From contig MTND01000032.1 in the NCBI GenBank assembly GCA_002010305.1, positions 1-62,352 of the forward strand: DNA of 62,352 bases. Direction: 5' to 3'. Positions 59,126-62,352 of the stretch are shown one piece after another. Below the pieces are notes generated by a model. The model made no database searches. It was not told where the DNA came from and saw only the letters and a program-made list of their open reading frames with translations. Position 1 is the stretch's first letter, and each line of letters opens with the position of its first letter. The position numbers and the translations under genes are program-made. The stretch is from Archaeoglobi archaeon JdFR-42 (GTDB lineage Archaea; Halobacteriota; Archaeoglobi; Archaeoglobales; JdFR-42).

Positions 59126-60787
59126 TTATTTTCCTGCCTCCTCTTTAAGAACTCTTCTCAGCACTTTCCCCACATGGGATTTGGGTAACTCCTCCCTGAT
59201 TTCTATCTCTCTGGGTACTTTGTAAGGTGCGAGATTTTTCTTGCAGAATTCCCTTATCTCTTCTGGGTCAGCGGGCTCTTTTAACACTACACACGCTTTC
59301 ACACTCTCTCCTCTATATTCATCGGGTATTCCAAATACTGCAGCCTCAAGGACAGCAGGATGTTCGTGAAGAACCTCTTCCACTTCTCGGGGATACACGT
59401 TGTATCCAGAGCAGATTATGATATCCTTTTTTCTATCCACTATGTAGAAATATCCGTCTTCATCCATTTTGGCTATATCTCCTGTTCTGAGCCACTCACC
59501 TTCGAATACTTCTTCCGTTTCTTCATCCATATTCCAGTATCCGAGCATTACCTGAGGACCTTTCACCACGAGCTCTCCTTCCTCTCCAACGGGTAACAGA
59601 TTACCCTCCTCATCCATTATAGCAGCATCAGTATCGGGGAACGGGATGCCAATACAGGGCTTAACCAGACCATAAATGGGGTTGCAATGAGTAACAGGAC
59701 TGGTCTCGGTAAGACCGTAGCCCTCAACGAGTTTTCCTCCCGTCAAGTTTTCGAACTCCCTCTTGACTTCGAAGGGAAGAGGGGCTGAACCGCTGATGCA
59801 GGCCTTCACAGAGGTTATATCGAATTTTTTCACTTTAGGGTGATGGATTATTGCGTTATACATAGTGGGGACTCCACAGAAAATGGTAACTCTGTACTTA
59901 TGGATGGATGAGATAATCCTGTTTATGTCTCTCGGATCTGGAAGTAGAATCATGGAGCTTCCTTTATATACCGGCACGTTCAGGCTGGTAGTCATACCAT
60001 AAACATGGAAAAAGGGTATGGCAGATAGAAAAACATCTTTTTCAGTCAGGTCATTGATCCAGCTTGCAGTTTGAATGGTATTGGCTACAAGATTTTTCTG
60101 GCTTAACATAGCACCTTTCGGCTTTCCAGTAGTTCCGCCTGTATACTGTAAAACTGCTAGGTCATCAGGTTTTATCTCTGGGATGACGTGTTCTGGAGTG
60201 GATCTGAGCACTTTCTTCATGAAATGGATTCCTTTTTCTTCCTGAATTTTAGCTTTTTCACCTTTTAATCGCTGAATTAAAGGGTACAGTATATTCAATG
60301 GTTTGGGAAGAAAATCCTGGATTTTTGTTAAAATCACCGATTCAAGCTCAACACCCATCAATGCTTTCAATCTATCATATAGAATATCCAGGGTTATGGC
60401 AGTTTTTGCTCCAGAATCTTTCACCAGATACTCAATTTCATGAGCAGTATATAAGGGACTGCTCTGGACTACAACTCCACCCAGTTTATGGACTGCATAG
60501 TAGGCTATCACGTACTGTGGAAGATTAGGTAAATTAATAAGGATTGGATCTCCTTTAGAAACGCCAATCGATTCAAGGGCTGAAGCAAGTCTATCTGCCA
60601 GTTGATTAAGTTCTGAATAGGTGATGGAAAGACCAAAAAAGTAAATTGCAGGTTTCTCTGGTAATCGATGGGATGCATCCTCTAGAAAAGTTCTAAGGCC
60701 TATTTCTGGATATTCTATTGAATAAGGAACTCCTTCATCGTAAAATTTAAACCATGGTTTTTCGACGGAAGTCATATCTATCCCCAT
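59126..60787 (-). CDS. Long-chain acyl-CoA synthetase (AMP-forming)
   Basis: The 553-residue adenylate-forming enzyme has LQYTGGTTGKPKGAMLSQKN near residue 213, VEGYGLTETSPVTHCNP near 345, WLRTGDIAKMDEDGYFYIVDRKKDIIICSGYNVYP near 425 and the C-terminal catalytic Lys in HVGKVLRRVL. It activates a fatty or other carboxylic acid to its CoA ester. Chain length is not known from sequence. It is convergent with top6A (8 bp between stops). No other beta-oxidation genes are in view. Confidence 0.9.
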   Translation of the reverse strand: MGIDMTSVEKPWFKFYDEGVPYSIEYPEIGLRTFLEDASHRLPEKPAIYFFGLSITYSELNQLADRLASALESIGVSKGDPILINLPNLPQYVIAYYAVHKLGGVVVQSSPLYTAHEIEYLVKDSGAKTAITLDILYDRLKALMGVELESVILTKIQDFLPKPLNILYPLIQRLKGEKAKIQEEKGIHFMKKVLRSTPEHVIPEIKPDDLAVLQYTGGTTGKPKGAMLSQKNLVANTIQTASWINDLTEKDVFLSAIPFFHVYGMTTSLNVPVYKGSSMILLPDPRDINRIISSIHKYRVTIFCGVPTMYNAIIHHPKVKKFDITSVKACISGSAPLPFEVKREFENLTGGKLVEGYGLTETSPVTHCNPIYGLVKPCIGIPFPDTDAAIMDEEGNLLPVGEEGELVVKGPQVMLGYWNMDEETEEVFEGEWLRTGDIAKMDEDGYFYIVDRKKDIIICSGYNVYPREVEEVLHEHPAVLEAAVFGIPDEYRGESVKACVVLKEPADPEEIREFCKKNLAPYKVPREIEIREELPKSHVGKVLRRVLKEEAGK

Positions 60788-60849
60788 TAAATGTTGAGAA
60801 TTTATCTTATAAAAAACTAAGCATCAATCATTAAGTTAGCTGGTAAGAG

Positions 60850-61773
60850 TTAAAGCACAATAACTCCCTCTTTCATAAGATCATTGCTGTCTCTCAGACG
60901 CCCCTCTCTCGAAAGCTGTTCTGCTATTGAAATGGTCTCTTCCAGTTTTTCAAGCATCCGAGATTTTTCATCCGGGAGATGGCCGTAAATTCCAAGATAT
61001 ACTGGAGTTGTATTGTCCCATAGGTAGTTGGAAACATGGTCTGAGAGAAATATCGTGTTTATCTTAAGTCGAGAAAGAAGAAGATGAGTTTCCTTCAATC
61101 TGGTCACTGGATCAGGAGGTTTGTACTCTCCTTTTTTCATTTTGATGTGTAACGGAGTCCCTGGTATTATTGTAATGGTTCTCACTCTGATAAAATCCGG
61201 TTTAATTATATTGAGGGCATCAGCAGTTGCTATAGCGTGTTCCTGCCATCTTTCCATCCCACCGATTCCAGAAAGAACATACTCTGACACTTCGAATCCC
61301 AGTTTTCTAGCTTTTACTCCACCGGCAATCATCTCATCGATTGAAGCACCTTTTCTTATTGATTTCAGCGTTAATTCATCACCGGATTCTAGACCGATGT
61401 GGAGTCTTGTTAGTCCTGAATCTCTCAATTGTACTAACCGGTCTTCATCCATCCTGTGGATGGTACTGGCTCTAGCGTAGGAAGTCACTCGTTTAAGGGA
61501 TGGAAATGCATTGTATAAAAACCGGATTATTTCTCCGAGGTCGGGGTGTATAAGGCTGTCTGAGTCACCAAGAAAAGCTGTATCCCTATCTTCGAAGATG
61601 ATCCTGGCTTTCAGAATATCTTTTTTAATATCTTCAAGGGGTCTTGGTTCAAATTTTGTAGTTTTGTACATTCCACAAAAGGTACATCGATTCCAGTGAC
61701 ACCCTCTAACAACTCGTATGAGAATGCTCTCAGATTCACTGGGCGGTCTATAAGGAGGAAAGTCATACATCAT
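60850..61773 (-). CDS. Radical SAM protein with CX4CX2C cluster motif
   Basis: The 307-residue radical SAM protein has RVVRGCHWNRCTFCGMYK near residue 22, a CX4CX2C spacing with one residue more than the usual CX3CX2C. AFLGDSDSLIHPDLGEII, LTRLHIGLESGDE near 125 and IIPGTPLHIKMKKGEY follow. The family is widespread in anaerobes but lacks an assigned substrate. It stands alone, 62 bp from the acyl-CoA synthetase on the same strand. Confidence 0.82.
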   Translation of the reverse strand: MMYDFPPYRPPSESESILIRVVRGCHWNRCTFCGMYKTTKFEPRPLEDIKKDILKARIIFEDRDTAFLGDSDSLIHPDLGEIIRFLYNAFPSLKRVTSYARASTIHRMDEDRLVQLRDSGLTRLHIGLESGDELTLKSIRKGASIDEMIAGGVKARKLGFEVSEYVLSGIGGMERWQEHAIATADALNIIKPDFIRVRTITIIPGTPLHIKMKKGEYKPPDPVTRLKETHLLLSRLKINTIFLSDHVSNYLWDNTTPVYLGIYGHLPDEKSRMLEKLEETISIAEQLSREGRLRDSNDLMKEGVIVL

Positions 61774-61898
61774 GGTTAGTTGATATTATATTTTCCCTAT
61801 GTTTATAAGTATTGGGGTGTTTAAAGTACGTATAATCTCCAGTTCCTTGCTCTAACTTTATTTTTAAAAATTATAAAAAAAAATAAAAAATTTATACT

Positions 61899-62352
61899 CT
61901 ATCGTTCTATCCAGGGTGGTAGTTTGAACTCTCCGTTTGCAACGTTAGTAGGCCAGATAATGACTTGTTTCCCATCCTGCCACTGAGAAGGCCAGTATCG
62001 TATAAACTCATCACCCCATATAAGGTCGTGGTTACTGGCGAAAGCAATTTTTCTTGTTAATACGGCTGGATTATCTCTATTGTATTTTTCTAGGTATTTA
62101 ACCACCACATCCGGATCAAATGGATTTTTCTCTCCATTTTTAGCAGCATCTTCCACAGCCATCTTGTAGAGGTAAACGGCATCATAAGCTCCATTTGCTG
62201 TATGTGATTCAGGGTAGAATCCATATCTGGCTTTATAAGATTCTGCAAAGGCTTTTCCTTTTGGAGTAGTTGGTACAGTAGGAACTACACCTCCGTCAGC
62301 AATGAACACCATATAATTGGCTGCTCCCCCCGTCCTTTCATAAAAGTCCGGG
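61899..62352 (-). CDS. Branched-chain amino-acid ABC transporter binding protein, C-terminal part
   Basis: The frame is open to the right edge, so the N-terminus lies outside; about 150 residues are visible. ADGGVVPTVPTTPKGKAFAESYKARYGFYPESHTANGAYDAVYLYKMAVEDAA matches the LivK type I periplasmic-binding fold, and the end is NVANGEFKLPPWIER. It collects hydrophobic amino acids or related compounds outside the membrane for a Liv-type importer; the permease genes would lie beyond the window. It ends 125 bp from the radical SAM gene. Confidence 0.82.
   Translation of the reverse strand, partial: PDFYERTGGAANYMVFIADGGVVPTVPTTPKGKAFAESYKARYGFYPESHTANGAYDAVYLYKMAVEDAAKNGEKNPFDPDVVVKYLEKYNRDNPAVLTRKIAFASNHDLIWGDEFIRYWPSQWQDGKQVIIWPTNVANGEFKLPPWIER

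Noticed and set aside
1-62352. CRISPR array, insertion sequence or prophage
   Set aside because: No regularly spaced repeats of 24-37 bp, no transposase or integrase motifs and no phage genes were found by reading.

Overview
The window is archaeal and euryarchaeal in the broad sense. It has archaellum genes, topoisomerase VI A and B, archaeal DnaG, SRP19 and 7S RNA, a tRNA-Lys with an anticodon-loop intron, an archaetidylinositol-phosphate synthase and F420 synthesis (CofC). Sep-tRNA:Cys-tRNA synthase and methanogenesis marker protein 11 point to a methanogen- or Archaeoglobus-related or other deep lineage. Topoisomerase VI argues against the order Thermoplasmatales. No methanogenesis enzyme lies in the window, so the lineage is not fixed. 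The other metabolic genes (acyl-CoA synthetase, family I CoA-transferase, fumarate-reductase-like pair, class III aminotransferase, methylmalonyl-CoA epimerase, branched-chain amino-acid binding protein, multiheme cytochrome) fit an anaerobic, amino- or organic-acid-using, motile archaeon.

Layout: 1-1098, end of a multiheme cytochrome. 1237-2218, a minus-strand group with a ubiquitin-like GG protein and a 45-residue four-cysteine protein. 2367-4867, cofC and two winged-helix regulators. 5003-9162, tRNA-Lys, a Rieske protein, htpX-pspAB convergent with pspA-pspAA, and tRNA-Val. 9287-12289, an epimerase, a membrane protein, a sirtuin, a small regulator, SRP RNA and tRNA-Ser. 12353-16251, a DgcA/DgcN-like pair and a GTPBP1-like GTPase. 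16461-23543, the archaellum operon arlB-C-D/E-F-G-H-I-J behind TACATA-type direct repeats. 23726-26213, four genes of unknown role (regulator, methyltransferase, V4R-like protein, HEAT plus zinc ribbons). 26330-31734, XRE-CBS regulator, E1-like protein, tatC, a CPNC redox protein, SepCysS, DUF169 and LarE. 31934-38059, a tight minus-strand run from hisC through a nucleotide kinase, lipid synthase, DUF2070 and MBL protein to a gluzincin-like protein. 38088-42319, molybdopterin genes, a CDF transporter and a B12-binding radical SAM protein. 42448-48930, a second 45-residue four-cysteine protein, dnaG, UPF0058, rimI, UPF0146, mmp11, a radical SAM protein, a TRAM protein, srp19 and ilvC. 49044-54867, a CoA-transferase/reductase operon divergent from cupin-aminotransferase. 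54896-62352, regulators, top6B-top6A, an acyl-CoA synthetase, a radical SAM protein and the end of a LivK-like protein.

The most notable finding is a pair of unannotated 45-residue proteins with invariant cysteines, 40 kb apart on opposite strands. Both are driven by a shared 27-bp block that holds a perfect 16-bp palindrome over the TATA box at the same distance from ATG. Others are the 12-bp-periodic TACATA repeats before the archaellin gene, the SepCysS-DUF169-LarE sulfur operon, the CoA-transferase plus fumarate-reductase-like operon with its half-site array, and the TTCACA/TGTGAA array at a winged-helix regulator.

Several genes (the 45-residue pair, pspA, the membrane gene at 9998, the redox gene at 28453, the regulator at 55798) have a TATA-like box about 25-29 bp before ATG. 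This suggests frequent leaderless transcription, while other genes have strong Shine-Dalgarno sequences.
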